Source: Telopea speciosissima
Taxonomy: Eukaryota > Streptophyta > Magnoliopsida > Proteales > Proteaceae
Length of the DNA stretch: 64,000 nt
Direction: 5' to 3'
NCBI RefSeq assembly: GCF_018873765.1
Contig: NC_057920.1
Location: forward strand, 12,289,307 to 12,353,306
Shown here: piece by piece, positions 11,781 to 22,060 of the stretch
How positions within the stretch are numbered: the stretch's first letter is position 1
How the letters are laid out: each line of letters starts with the position of its first letter
The notes under the pieces: generated by a model
The model's input: only the letters and a program-made list of their open reading frames with translations
Database searches by the model: none
Told to the model about the DNA's origin: nothing
Translations under genes and position numbers: made by a program

Positions 11781-12155
11781 CTAGTTGTGAACGGAATGAC
11801 CGATCCCTGGACTGTGACCAGGGGTCGTTGGTCGGAAGCCTTCTTCTGTATGACCTGGTGGAGGTGGTGGTAAATCGTCGTCTAATGAAACTGGAGGGTC
11901 TACAGCAGCTTCAATGTCTTCGATATGAAGAGGTGTTGCTGACCGAAACTCATTTGATACGTGTGCCATGGTTTTACTTGCATGCTCACCACGCAAGGTG
12001 CTCATCATGGTTTTTTCACCACCAACTTTTCTTGATGCAGTTTCAGTACTCTTCTTTCCAATCTTTAAATGCCTTCCCTCAACAGAGTTAACTGCATGAG
12101 AGAAAGCAAAGACAAGAAGAAGCACAAAAGCAAAGATAAACTTCACCTTCGCCAT
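11781..12155 (-). CDS. CEP: CEP-2: CEP precursor, 124 aa, variant domain
   Basis: The signal peptide is nearly identical to CEP-1 (MAKVKFIFAFVLLLVFAFSH), followed by EGRHLKIG. The Lys-rich KKKPIITTPTREK segment of CEP-1, -4 and -6 is missing, giving a shorter middle region (ETASRKVGG, then STLRGEHASKTMAHV). The C-terminus is GFRPTTPGHSPGIGH plus SVHN. The first domain residue is Gly, not the usual Asp, and residue 6 is Thr, not Ala. All three prolines normally available for hydroxylation (positions 4, 7 and 11) are present, so a working hormone is likely. The gene is single-exon, with TATAAATA about 145 bp upstream. A MITE target duplication contains its stop codon, so its 3' untranslated region probably starts inside transposon sequence. 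Confidence 0.93.
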   Translation of the reverse strand: MAKVKFIFAFVLLLVFAFSHAVNSVEGRHLKIGKKSTETASRKVGGEKTMMSTLRGEHASKTMAHVSNEFRSATPLHIEDIEAAVDPPVSLDDDLPPPPPGHTEEGFRPTTPGHSPGIGHSVHN

Positions 12156-12297
12156 AACTGTAAGTGATGTTTGAAGTTCACTGAATCAGAAAAAGTAGAA
12201 CCAAAGAACCGAGAAACAAGGCGAGAGAGAGAGAGAGAGTTAAAAACAACTCAAGGTTAGAGGCGAGGGACACTTCAACTGGAGTACTTCCATGGGC

Positions 12298-12305
12298 TAT
12301 TTATA
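12298..12305 (-). promoter_or_regulatory. TATA box of CEP-2
   Basis: The minus strand reads TATAAATA inside the same conserved module as CEP-1. A (GA)n tract lies in the leader at ~12221-12239, and another lies upstream of the TATA at ~12327-12342. Confidence 0.75.
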
Positions 12306-12614
12306 ATGGTACTAGGGTCCTTACGAGCGAGAGAGAGAGAGGGGTTACTCACTTGAGCGGGATGGAAGTGGTAATGTAAAGAACAAATTATAAAGTTGAT
12401 TGTAGGGATGTTTCTTAGAGTTTGGTTACCCTGCACGTGCATGTATATGTGTCAGGCAGCGTAGATGTGAGAGGTAACCATCTGTCCTATCTTTGCCATT
12501 CACAAAGGGAGGAGGGGTATTTATGAAAACAAAATAAATATGTGATTGGCTTTAAGATGTACGTTCACCCCTGCATGTACGTGTAGAGGGTGATTCTCTC
12601 AAAGTAATTCCACG

Positions 12615-13882
12615 GTGTCAAACGATCAGTTCAGTCTGTTTCGGTCGGATTGAATCGAATTGAGCTCAGAAATGGGTGAAATAGAAGGCTGACCGATAAG
12701 AGAAGGTGTTCAGTAACAATTGGTTTTATTTTTAGTTCGATTTTGGTTCAGTTTTTCAGTTCTTTTTATTGGATTGTTATTGGTTTGATATCAGGTTCAA
12801 TTTGGTATTGATTTACCATGTATATATACAAACAATTAAGGACAGTAACATGGAGACATAGAGCTCATCTACAAGGAGCCCAGCACCCAGGGGGCTTCCA
12901 ACGGCTTGGCTGTGCCACAGACATCCCGTCGGCTGACTGGTGCACACCGGAATGTGTGCAGCACATGCAGCCCAGCCGTTGGATGCCCCACTAGGCATTC
13001 CCAAGGGGCTAGGCTCCTTGGAGAGGGGTTGGATTGGTATAGGTTTCATATCTGTTTCAGTCCGGCTTTCAACTTCAATGCAATTTTCAATCGGTTTAGT
13101 GCGATTGGGTGTTTAAAAAAATCAGACTAGACTGGTTGAATTGTTTAAAACTATTCATAACAAATTGAAATTAACTAACTGATCCAATTGCTTATTAATT
13201 GAGTATAAGGTTATGAGTAAGTGAATTGATTATTCATTGATTTCAATATTACTGAGAAGATTTTGATATAAGGAGAAAAAAAAAAGTTTGTACCCAGTGC
13301 ACAAGGCTCCAGCATTTTGCAAGGTCTGGGGAGAGTCAAATGTACGCAGCCTTACCTTTGTTTCTAGAGAGGCTGTTTCTAGGATTTGAACCCGTGTCAG
13401 AGAATTCATCAAGTGAGCACTTGACCAACGTGCCAAACACGACCTTCAATGAGTATGAGGTTGTGAGTAGGAAGATTGATCTGTGACAATGCATCCATTA
13501 TTTTTTATTTTGGTAAAAAGATTTGCACTGATTTCAATATTAGTTATCTTACCCTTTCAATTTATTCTTCTTTATTATGATTAGGACTTGAACACAACAA
13601 ATTGATTTCCTTCTCTTTGGTTGTTTAACTTAGGGAAGATGATTTAAAGTGTTTTTGTTGAATCTTTCTTCATTACAGGTTATGAATGTAAAATTTCATT
13701 GTGGTTCAAGTACAACAACAAACTGATATTAACCCAATACTAAAAAATAAAAAATAAACCAATAACGCATCGGATTGAAATTGAAGTTCCTTAATAGTTT
13801 GGTTTTGATCTCACTCATTCTCAAAAAAAAAAACTGATTCAACCCAACTGAAACCGGATCGAACCAACCATTTGACACTCCT
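12615..13882. mobile_element. hAT-like inverted-terminal element, ~1.27 kb, with nested hairpin
   Basis: The left terminus 'ggtgtcaaacgatcagttc' is the approximate inverse of the right terminus 'gatcgaaccaaccatttgac' plus 'actcc'. Single-ended relatives are at ~5375, ~38515 and ~50700. Inside is an unrelated hairpin (12872-13020). I see no transposase frame and no clear target duplication. Confidence 0.5.
12872..13020. mobile_element. Hairpin element D nested in the hAT-like element
   Basis: 'caaggagcccagc' opposes 'ggctaggctccttg', and 'ccaacggcttggctgtg' opposes 'cagcccagccgttgg'. The arms are GC-rich against an AT-rich background. The core motif of the other hairpins is not obvious here. 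Confidence 0.65.
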
Positions 13883-13884
13883 AG

Positions 13885-14380
13885 ATTCAAATCCAATTCG
13901 AATCGGCATATGCTAACATAACAGAATTTGAAACAGCTAGCTAGCCAGCTGCTTAGCTTTAATGCACTACAGAAATAGAAACAATACAAAGAAATGTATA
14001 AATAGTACAGGTTTGCATGTCCCATGCATATATGTCGTCGTCTCCTATGTTTTGGGGACTTCTTTTTAACAGAGGAAAGTGGTCTATTACTCTAGTGCCA
14101 CTACCTCTACTTAGAAAAGCTTTCCACTATTAGCAGCCGTTGGTTCAAAGATTCACTCCTTGTTTCGAGTGTTGGGTTTGATTCTCACAATTTAATACTG
14201 TGGCGTGTTAGTATTATTGCTTTTTTTATATATTGATGATGATTGATTTTAAAAAATAAGCTAGCCTTTGCGAGTCAAGTTGGGGGGACCCCACTGATAT
14301 CATGGTACGAGGAGATATCAGATTCCTGTGGTCCGTCCCCCAACTTGCTTTATAAAATTTAAAAATAGTTTTAAAGCTAT
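13885..14380. other. Spacer, unit 2 upstream of CEP-2
   Basis: 13915-14060 ('gcttagctttaatgcact', 'catgtcccatgcatatatg') and 14270-14345 ('accccactgatatcatgg') are array blocks also found near 5800-6600, 31320-31720 and 51180-51560. No gene is seen. Confidence 0.55.
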
Positions 14381-14388
14381 ATAATATA

Positions 14389-14524
14389 GGGAGAATATTC
14401 TTTGTGTCGGGGCGTAGACTGCGATCAGACACATGGGGATGGATGCAATGATCACTCTATCCCCTGACTGATAAGTCCATGTGTATGGGCGCAGCCTATG
14501 CTGCGGCACAGAGAACATGAACCT
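14389..14524. mobile_element. Hairpin element E, 136 bp, 9-bp target duplication
   Basis: 'ttctttgtgtcggggcgtag' opposes 'ctgcggcacagagaa', and 'acacatgggg' opposes 'cccatgtg' further in. TATAATATA flanks both sides (14380-14388 and 14525-14533). The paralogous site at ~31755 ('acatataatatacagag') has no insertion. It has the same length as hairpin P (38606-38741) and related arms. Confidence 0.8.
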
Positions 14525-14533
14525 TATAATATA

Positions 14534-15480
14534 ATATACAGAGTTTATATCCTATCCACAAACTAACTCTGAACCTAAACTGCCGACCTTAGTTAAATTT
14601 AGAGCTTCAGAGAGATTCTGGTTTCTCTGAGACTTTTTGGGAATGCTAAGTACTGAAGTCTACTGGACATGAGACTTCTTTAATTCAAGTGGAAGCCTAT
14701 GTGATCAAGCAAAATAGGTTTGCGGCTATGATCGACCAAGAATTTTCTATAGTATCCTTTAGTGCTGGTGCACCATCTCTCCTCCTCGCCATGGTTGTTT
14801 GTTTTTTGTCTGTTTCATTTTCTAAGATTCCTTGTGCATGCCAAAGATCTCGGGAACTTCTCACCTTGTGCATTCCCACTGATCATCGATCGTACTGGAA
14901 ACTGTAATTAAATACCTCTAGTCTATGTTGGTATGATTTGGAGGATATTCATCAGTTATTCCTTACATGTCTACTCTCTTGTCGTATTTGAGGGATATTT
15001 TGTAAATGCTAGCCTGTTAGGAGAAGGATCCTTGATTTTTTCAAGGGATTGAGATGGTTAAGTATTAACTTCAATGGGTGTCTTGATCATCAAGAGGTAA
15101 TTTCCCCATACACAAGCCTCCACCCAATAAACAATGTCTTGGCGGCACTTCACAGAAATCGAACACTTGATCGAGGGAGAAGAAATATCGGGAAAACTCT
15201 TCTGATGCACTTCACAGGAGTCGAACACTTAACCTCTCTGCTCCGATACCATTTTTGCTATCGTTTCACCTAAAAGTTCAAAATGTTAAGAAATGGCAGC
15301 GTAATTAATCTATACATCAACAATAGGTAGGGCTGCCTTTTTTAAGAGACATTTTTTTGTTTGTATCACTCCCCCCTTCTTTGCTTTACTTCTAGGGATG
15401 ACAGAGATACTCGAATCAGACGCAGTGACAATCTATTAATTAAATAGGCTGAGGAAAGGGGTCTGCCTATTAAGAAAACA
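14534..15480. other. Spacer with decayed LINE zinc-binding trace
   Basis: 14760-14880 is the 'tgcaccatctctcctc' array block. At ~14940-14985 the plus strand reads DLEDIHQLFLTCLLS, recalling the 'HLFFxCPFS' signature of LINE reverse-transcriptase zinc-binding domains. Related traces occur at ~24465, ~32230 and ~41210. The rest is unremarkable. Confidence 0.45.
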
Positions 15481-15489
15481 ACGCCCAGA

Positions 15490-15745
15490 ACGACGATTTG
15501 CGGAAAAAAAGGAAAAAAAAAAAAAAAAAAAAAAGAGAAGACACACAACACACAATACCAGGGATTTACGTGATTCACCCCCAAGATGGAAGTAATGTCC
15601 ATGGCCGAGCAATAGAACATATTTCACTATCTTTTGGAAATGTTACAAAACCTCTCATATAGCCCTCCCAGAGATAAAAACATTATATAGAGAAGCCCTA
15701 ACTCGAGAAAGTACAGAAATGCCCCCAGACCCAAAAAATGCCAAA
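15490..15745 (-). mobile_element. Degraded copia-type LTR fragment
   Basis: 'gggatttacgtgattcaccc', 'gaagtaatgtccatgg' and 'agaacatatttcactatc' read on the minus strand like the 'ccacgtaaatc' segment seen in the LTR fragment at 41880-42142. A poly-A tract and loss of both ends show decay. Confidence 0.5.
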
Positions 15746-16780
15746 CCGGACAGGGTCGGACCAAAACATAACATATGTCTCAAAACATATTGATTCGAAG
15801 GTCTCGATGAGCCCAACACAACTCACATTGGCAGTGAGGTATGCCCTTTTTAGGCCATCCGAGCTCATTTCGAGGTTGAAACGGCCCTCCAAAGATCCCA
15901 ACTACACTTTCTGGACCGAAATCAAGCTTCACCAATAACACTGGCATCGGCGATTTTTTTTCCTTACGACCAGGAATAAAAACCTTGGGAGCAGGGAGAA
16001 GAGCTCGAGCAGTAGATTGGCATGTTTGTCTCAAGAACTTCTACTTTAGAAAGGGTTTTACCGCCTTGCTATGTGTAGGGTGCATGACAATAGGGGCAGG
16101 GCGGAAGTAGAGGAATCGGATCCCTTCTTTCTCCCCTCTTTTAGGTGCCAGTATATTCTTTCGGGCGCTTCGTTGAATATATTTGAGTATTCACTCCCAA
16201 AAACAAATTTATTTATTCATTAAAAAAATGCATAAGATTTGAAAACGGTTGTCTTACACAGTTCAAAGGGCCTAAAGACCAACAAGTCCACTTGAGACCC
16301 AGCTGAGTTAAGTCTTCCCAATTGATTCTTGGAGATGACTTACAGCCCAGATCGAGTCAAATACTTCAGGTGCGTTGGTTGTGGTCAGAACTCCGACATG
16401 TCCAGTTGGCTAACAAAATTGCCAAGTGGCAATTACAAGAGATGGCGTTGTTGGCGCCTTGGTGGCAGTAAACAGACCCCTTATTTAAAAGTTGGTCAGA
16501 TAAATCTTCCATAGGAGAAGCCTCAACATGATACAGTTACTTCTCACTATTTGATAAGCATTTCGGTTGGTAGGCCTGGGCCTCAGGCCCTCAAGTCTTA
16601 AGTTTATTCAAATTTTGGGCCAGTTATGGATTTGATATTGCAAGCCTATAATCTGTTGGGAACGGGCATGAAGCCTTTGAGTGATGTCCCAAGTATTTGA
16701 CCCATATTTTAAACGGGTGAAGATCTTTTTGGTGAAGGAGTAAAAGAAATTATATCAGTTATATGAGATTTTACAAATGA
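15746..16780. other. Spacer with half hairpin F and shared array blocks
   Basis: 16054-16125 is one arm of a hairpin ('aataggggcagggcggaagt' with 'agaggaatcggatcc') with the same arm sequence as hairpins G and O. The opposite arm is missing. 16255-16380 matches 33845-33990 ('ctaaagaccaac', 'cttcccaattga'). 16560-16740 matches ~34500-34620 and ~52690-52860. No gene was found. Confidence 0.5.
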
Positions 16781-16789
16781 ATTAATAAA

Positions 16790-17618
16790 GGGTCAAATAC
16801 ACATGCCCCCTTAAAATCGTCACAATATTCCACATGTCCCCTTATGATGCTGACAATTTCACATGCACCCCTTGAAAATTCTATATGCACCCTCTACTTT
16901 TAAACTTAAAGTCATTTAAATCCACGTCGTTATTGCAGAGGAATAAATAGAGTAGACTTGGAATTTGCTTTTGCACCAACGTGCCTCCAAGAAGAAGATG
17001 ACAAACAATTGCAAATTGGTTTGTAAAGGAGTTCTATTCTATTCTTGAGGTTTGCAGGTGTTCTTGAGGAGTTGCAGGTGCTCGTTCCAGTGGCAGGGGT
17101 TTGACTCAAGGGTTTGCTCTTTTCTTTACCCTAACCTTTGTAAGCGAGCAACGTGCAGTGGGGCTGGGTTGTGTGTGGAAGCAGCAACAACATGGCAGCT
17201 TCCCCAAATCGTTTTGGGTTTTTTTTTTTCAACTCCACCTCTCCCCCTCCTGCTGCCAATACGGCTGAGGAAATCCGCAGGAGCAGCTATGGTCCCTCCA
17301 CTTCTTCTCCGTTTAGAAATCGAAGATCGATTTTGGGGAAAGGATTTGGGGAAGATGAGTGTATTTTGGTAATTATGCCCTAGTAAGGGTATAACTGTAC
17401 ATCACATTCTTCAATTTTAGATCCGTTAGCATTTAACCTCTGATATTAATGGCATGCACTTAAATGGCTTTAAGTTGAAAAGTAGGGGGTGCACGTGGAA
17501 TTTTCAAGGGGTGCGTGTAGAATTGTCAGAATCTTAGGGGGGCATGTGGAATATTGGGATGATTTTAGGGAGGCATGTGTATATTTTTTTTGGTTGAAGA
17601 GGCTTGTGTATTTAACCC
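16790..17618. mobile_element. Non-autonomous element with ~130-bp inverted termini, 829 bp
   Basis: The left end (GGGTCAAATACACATGCCCC onward) and the right end (inverse of GGGTTAAATACACAAGCC) are inverted copies through 'ccacatg', 'ccccttgaaaattc' and 'cttaaagtcatttaa'. The unit copy near 52925 continues across the site without it. The target duplication may be only 'aaa'. Internal frames around 17052-17383 show no known domain. The long termini recall Mutator-like elements, but the superfamily is unproven. Confidence 0.75.
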
Positions 17619-17666
17619 AAATGCAATCCCTTAGCATAGATGAACACCATTTGCTCTATTATCATG

Positions 17667-18115
17667 TGATGAGGTCAAGGAATACATGTCATGATAGCGT
17701 CCGCTCTCTCACGATTTTAAAAGACATCATGAGGGAGTGAAGACTCCAATCTTTATAAAGACCACGGTCTTCACTTCTTTCACCGATGTGGGACTATCAT
17801 AGTTGCCTTTGATGCTAGTTTTTATCCATAACAGAGATCCCCTAGTGAAGGGAAGAGCGTATGTTGCTTTTACCTACCCGACCGAGAAGGGGTTCCCACG
17901 GACGACGCCTGTGATGAGGTCAGGGAATATATCTCATGATATGATATTGTTTACTTTGAGCTGCTTGCCAAAGCTAGCTTAATCTTTCCCTCGCAATTTT
18001 AAAAAGGTCTCAAGAGGGAGTGGGGATTCCAACCCTTAAAAGGACCACGATCTTCCTTTCACTCACCAATGTGGGATTATCTTGGTCACTCTTGGGGCTA
18101 GTTTTTATCCACCCA
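17667..18115. repeat. Two direct copies of a TRIM/LTR-like repeat
   Basis: Copy 1 (~17667-17832) and copy 2 (~17912-18115) share 'gatgaggtca', 'agggagtg', 'caccgatgtgggact' / 'caccaatgtgggatt' and 'gctagtttttatcca'. About 80 bp separates them. This layout resembles a TRIM with two short LTRs, but tandem duplication of one LTR is equally possible. Confidence 0.5.
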
Positions 18116-18199
18116 CAACACCATGTCCAAAATTTTACTTCCCTGTCTACATCTTGGTGAGCAGGTAGGTGTATTATAAACATGCAAGAAGCATGCATA

Positions 18200-18870
18200 C
18201 GTTATTTAAATAGGTTCACCTTTCTAATCCATGAATAATACTAGGCCCATAAATATTCACATTTGTCTGAAACCACAGAATAGAAATATAGATGTACACT
18301 AATGATATAAATATCATTAGGGAAAGGTTTCCTTGACGACCCATGAAGAGAAGCTTGTCTTGAAAGTGTAAACTAAACTTGGCTCCAAAACTTATTAGGG
18401 CCAGAGGCCCAAAGATTATTTTTGTTGTGTGGGTTGTTGGGCCTACCTTATCTAACTTGGACCTTCAGTTGGGCTTGCACGTGTTTAAAATCATATGGGC
18501 GCCTTGGGCCTTGTATGGATTCTAGCTTGTCATTTGTTAGTAGCTTGACTTTACTAAGTTCCAGCAAGGCTCACCAGGTTCCACCTAGTCTATTCAATTT
18601 TGTGGTGGTTTTGTCCGAACCAGATGTGGGAGATTTCAGTTCTCTGATTCAGGCCGGCCAGACTCGACTATGCGTCTAACTTTGGCTGCTGAGTTACATT
18701 AGACTAAATTAGATTAGGGTCCACTTAGGAATGAAATTGGGTGGGTTAAAATTGATAAGCCCCTTTTGGTTAATAGGTTATGGAATACATTATACATAAC
18801 CCTTTTTTCGGGTTACGAATAGGTTAGTATTTGAAAAGACCTGTAGATCCCTAACAGGATGCAAGAAAGT
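18200..18870. other. Array spacer blocks between CEP-2 and CEP-3
   Basis: 'aatatagatgtacactaatg' with 'tcattagggaaaggtttcct' recurs at ~24750 and ~34985. 'gtgggttgttgggcctacct' recurs at ~25065, ~35095 and ~53005. The short frames are not coding-like. Confidence 0.6.
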
Positions 18871-18879
18871 AAAGGAAAA

Positions 18880-19085
18880 ACGCAAATACAATCACACAGT
18901 GCATACAAGGATTTACGTGGTTCGACCAGGTTACCTACGTCCATGGTGAGATGAGATCTGTTTCACTATCAAAGGAGAATAGAGTTACAGTCGTTCGTTC
19001 CTCATGCCCCTCTCAGATTTTCATTACAGAGAAAGAACTCTCGCTATAGATTTATAGTGAAATCTTATACAAAAAATTTATCGAA
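18880..19085 (-). mobile_element. Degraded copia-type LTR fragment
   Basis: 'atttacgtggttcgacc', 'cctacgtccatggtgagatg' and 'cccctctcagattttcatta' match the fragment at 46840-46960. The family is oriented on the minus strand. The paralogous block near 36500 lacks this insertion. Confidence 0.6.
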
Positions 19086-19089
19086 ATAC

Positions 19090-20660
19090 CCATATAATCC
19101 TTAAAAAAACCTTAATCAGACCCTAGGGCGCCGTTCCATGCAGGGTTCATTGGGTGGGTGGGGTTAGAGTTGAACCATATTTTAGGCGACTCAGGTGGGT
19201 ATTGGTGAAGCTACCCCATTTGTTCTCTGAACCAACTGTGGAGGGTATAGTAGCAGACTTTCTATCTCTTCTTCACATGAAATGACCTGGGCCGCCTGTG
19301 TTCAATTTGGTCAAGTGTAGGACCTTTTCCTTTTATATATATGATAAAAAACCAAAATTGAACGTTGTTGACTGAGACAATTGGATACCTGCGTGACATC
19401 TATATTGGGCTGGAAAAATCTATAAATAGGGATAGAGGAGAGAGAAGAGAGAAAGCAACTGCTGACATAGGGAAAGAAAGTATAGCTTGACTGATCACCC
19501 AGTTGCTCTTAATCTTATAGTTTGGTGTGCTCTTTTTGTATTCCTGAAATTATTTTTTACAGTTTTCATTTGTTTATTCTAATCTGGCTTGCTTTATCAG
19601 TTTGGCATTGCTCACTTAAGAGCGTATTTGCCCAAGTGATCATGACTTGTGAACAAGGGATCATGGGGTCTTTCTATTCATAAAATTTCAACACCAGCTG
19701 AGTTACCAAGTTATCGTTCTTTCTCCCACTCTCTTGGATTCTTTTTTGTACAAGAACCTTAGTCTTGATGAATCATTATCCTCTCCTGTTACTGTATGGT
19801 ACAGTAATGCATCGTGCATCAACTGCAAAGGTCATGTGTATCATGTGGGGTACACTGTGCCACATGGTCTCTACAACGCCGCACGATGTAGTACTGCACT
19901 ATGTAGTAACAAGAGAAGATAAAAATTCTAGTCTTGACTTACCCTTTTTTTCCTTCTTTATAGATAGTCTTATAATAAAGAGCTGAGTTAATTGGCGATG
20001 CAGTGGACAATTTGAGTCGGAGTCGGAGTCCGAGATCCGAGTCTTGAAACAGTAACCCAGATTTGCTTGAAATCTTGAATGCACTATAGAAAGTAGAAAC
20101 TATAAACAAAGAAGCAAATTTTTTTTTTTTGGTGTATCGTCTTGGGACTTTAAGAAACGAAAGTGGTATAGTACGTGCCACTAGCGTAACTTGAAAAGCT
20201 TTCCAGTATTAACAGCCATTGGTTCAAAGCTTCTCTCCATTTTAGGAGTGTTGGGACGTCGACTTTCTTTATATTTCAACTCTCAAGTCTCAAGGGGTAG
20301 ATTCTCTCACAATTTAATGCTTTGTAGTTTTTTGGAATAGATCTTGAATTTATTGTCTCGTCTGTTTTTTCTGATTTTTTGGAAGAAATCTGAGTAATTT
20401 AAAGAAAAAAAAAAAAAAAAACATATCTGAAACCGTTTTGAGAAATTAAAAAAAAAATTATTCCTTTTGAATAATTATACATTTCATTCACCCTAAACAT
20501 AAAATAAATTTAGGCCCTAAAATTTATACCAAAGAAACATAAACAAAAAATTGGGGCCCTAAAATTTATACCACCTTTAATGCAATTTCGACCATCACCA
20601 TAATGCCACCATTACCTCTACCAATGCCACCATTACCTCTATCGCCATTATCTTCGCAAT
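19090..20660. other. Spacer upstream of the CACTA-like end; no gene seen
   Basis: 19120-19200 matches ~36525-36600. A plus-strand 'ctataaataggg' at ~19430 with GA-rich sequence behind it may be an LTR promoter, but the ends were not found. 20000-20245 ('gagtcttgaaacagtaaccc', 'tgcactatag') is a copy of the array block at ~5815-6040. Confidence 0.45.
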
Positions 20661-21316
20661 AATAAGTATTTCATATTACCGCGATTTTTAACTGCGGTTT
20701 TGTTTCCACAGTTATAGGGTCCTCTGTTATTGCGGTTTTAAATACCACAGCAATAAGTATCATATATTATTGAGACTTTTAACTGCGGATTAGTTTTCGT
20801 AGTTACGGGGTCCTCTGTGGCTACGGTATTTAAAACTGCAGTAATAAGTACCCCATATTACTGCAATTTTTAACTGCGATTTTGTTTCTGCAATTACAGA
20901 GTCCTCTGTTGTTACAATCTTAAATACTGTAGTAATAAGTATCTCATATTACTGCGATTTTTAACTAAGGTTTTGTTTCCATAGTTACAGTATCCTCTAT
21001 TGTTGCGATTTTAAATACAGCAGTAATAAAAATATCATATTACTGCGATTTATACCTGTGATTTTGTTTCTGTAGTTAGAGGGTCCTTTGTCACTGCGGT
21101 TTTAAAAACCGCAGTAATACGTATTCCATATTACTGCGATTGTTGACTGCACTTTTGTTTCCACAGTTATAAAGGCATTTGTTATTGCGGTTTGTAAATA
21201 CCGCAGCAATAAATATCCCATGTTACTGCACATGAAAAAATCGCAGTTACAGGACATTTATAGCTGCGGTTTTAACAGTTAACTATGTGTAGCTACAAGT
21301 GTATTTTGTTGTAATG
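20661..21316. mobile_element. CACTA-like transposon end with 91-bp subterminal tandem repeats
   Basis: Copies begin at 20661, 20752, 20843, 20934, 21025, 21116 and 21208 (the last is partial), a strict 91-92 bp period. Each holds 'tttttaactgcggttttgtt' and a palindrome of the type 'ctgcggttttaaataccgcag'. The block ends at 21316 with 'attttgttgtaatg', whose complement CATTACAACAAAAT resembles a CACTA terminus. The opposite end is not recognisable. Hairpin-rich subterminal repeats next to such a terminus are typical of En/Spm-type elements. Confidence 0.7.
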
Positions 21317-21618
21317 TACGGAATTATTTCAAAAATACAGAAACAAAAAAAGTGTTGCTAATTCAGAACCAGTTTTTTGAAACAGAAAGGTTGTCGTGCA
21401 GAATCTAAATCCATTAGTGCACACAACTTTCATTCAAATTGACATAAACCATTCCATAGACAAATCATTGATTTTCTTCCTAGTTCCTAATTCATCAGTT
21501 TTCGTGCAATGCTCACACACTTAGAGCTGCATGGAAAAAGGAACAAAGGAAAAAAAAAGAAAAAAGAAAAAAGAAAAGGAGTTCATATTGAGAAACTCTA
21601 ATAACTAATACAAGACCA
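21317..21618. other. 3' flank of CEP-3
   Basis: 'ttcctagttcctaattcatc' recalls the block near 47440 and leads to the CEP 3' end ('actaatacaagaccactag'). Nothing else was identified. Confidence 0.45.
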
Positions 21619-21954
21619 CTAGTTGTGAATGGAATGCCCAACGCCTGGACTGTTACCGGATTCCGTTGGCCGGAAGTGTTCTATATGAGCTGGTGAAGGT
21701 GATGGTGAATCTTCTAATGGAACTGCAGGGTTTACAGCTTCAATGCCTTGGATATGAACAAAGGCTGTTGGCTTAAACTGGTTTGCTACTTGTGCCATCT
21801 TTTTACTTGTATGGTCACCACCCAAGGTATTGGTGTTTTCACCAACTTTTCTTGATTCAACTTCAGTTAAATGCCTTGCCTCGATAAAGTAAATTGCATG
21901 AGACAAAACAAAGACAAGAAGGACAGAAGCAAAGATGAACTCGACCTTCCCCAT
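21619..21954 (-). CDS. CEP: CEP-3: divergent CEP precursor, 111 aa
   Basis: The signal peptide begins MGKVEFIFASVLLVFVLSHA, followed by IEARHLTEVESRKVGEN. The Lys-rich segment of CEP-1, -4 and -6 is absent. The domain is HFRPTESGNSPGVGH with tail SIHN. Proline 7, one of the residues commonly hydroxylated in CEPs, is Ser here, while FRPT and the GNSPGVGH end are intact and resemble classic CEPs of other plants. MGKV and the S-G-N-S-P-G pattern are shared with CEP-5, so these two form a second sub-lineage. The start is supported by homology and by a TATAAATA box about 99 bp upstream. The frame is intact, and the gene probably codes for a secreted peptide with altered receptor activity (inference). 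Confidence 0.92.
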   Translation of the reverse strand: MGKVEFIFASVLLVFVLSHAIYFIEARHLTEVESRKVGENTNTLGGDHTSKKMAQVANQFKPTAFVHIQGIEAVNPAVPLEDSPSPSPAHIEHFRPTESGNSPGVGHSIHN

Positions 21955-22052
21955 AATTCCTAGTGATGTTGAACGTAGAGAGAGAGAGAGAGAATTAAAA
22001 ACAACTTAAGGTTAGAGGGTGAGGGATACTTCAACTGGAATACTCCAAGGGG

Positions 22053-22060
22053 TATTTATA
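22053..22060 (-). promoter_or_regulatory. TATA box of CEP-3
   Basis: The minus strand reads TATAAATA. The conserved module ('ggatacttcaactgga') lies between it and the ATG. The leader is the shortest of the six and has a (GA)n tract at ~21980-21992. Confidence 0.75.

Noticed and set aside
17052..17383. Open frames of 106 and 76 codons inside the inverted-terminal element
   Set aside because: They overlap in different frames, have no recognisable domain, and have no counterpart elsewhere. Their context is a transposon interior.
17667..18115. Cassandra-type TRIM with 5S rRNA promoter
   Set aside because: The 'gatgtgggact' word is suggestive, but I could not see 5S internal promoter boxes in either copy, so only a generic TRIM/LTR-like call is made.
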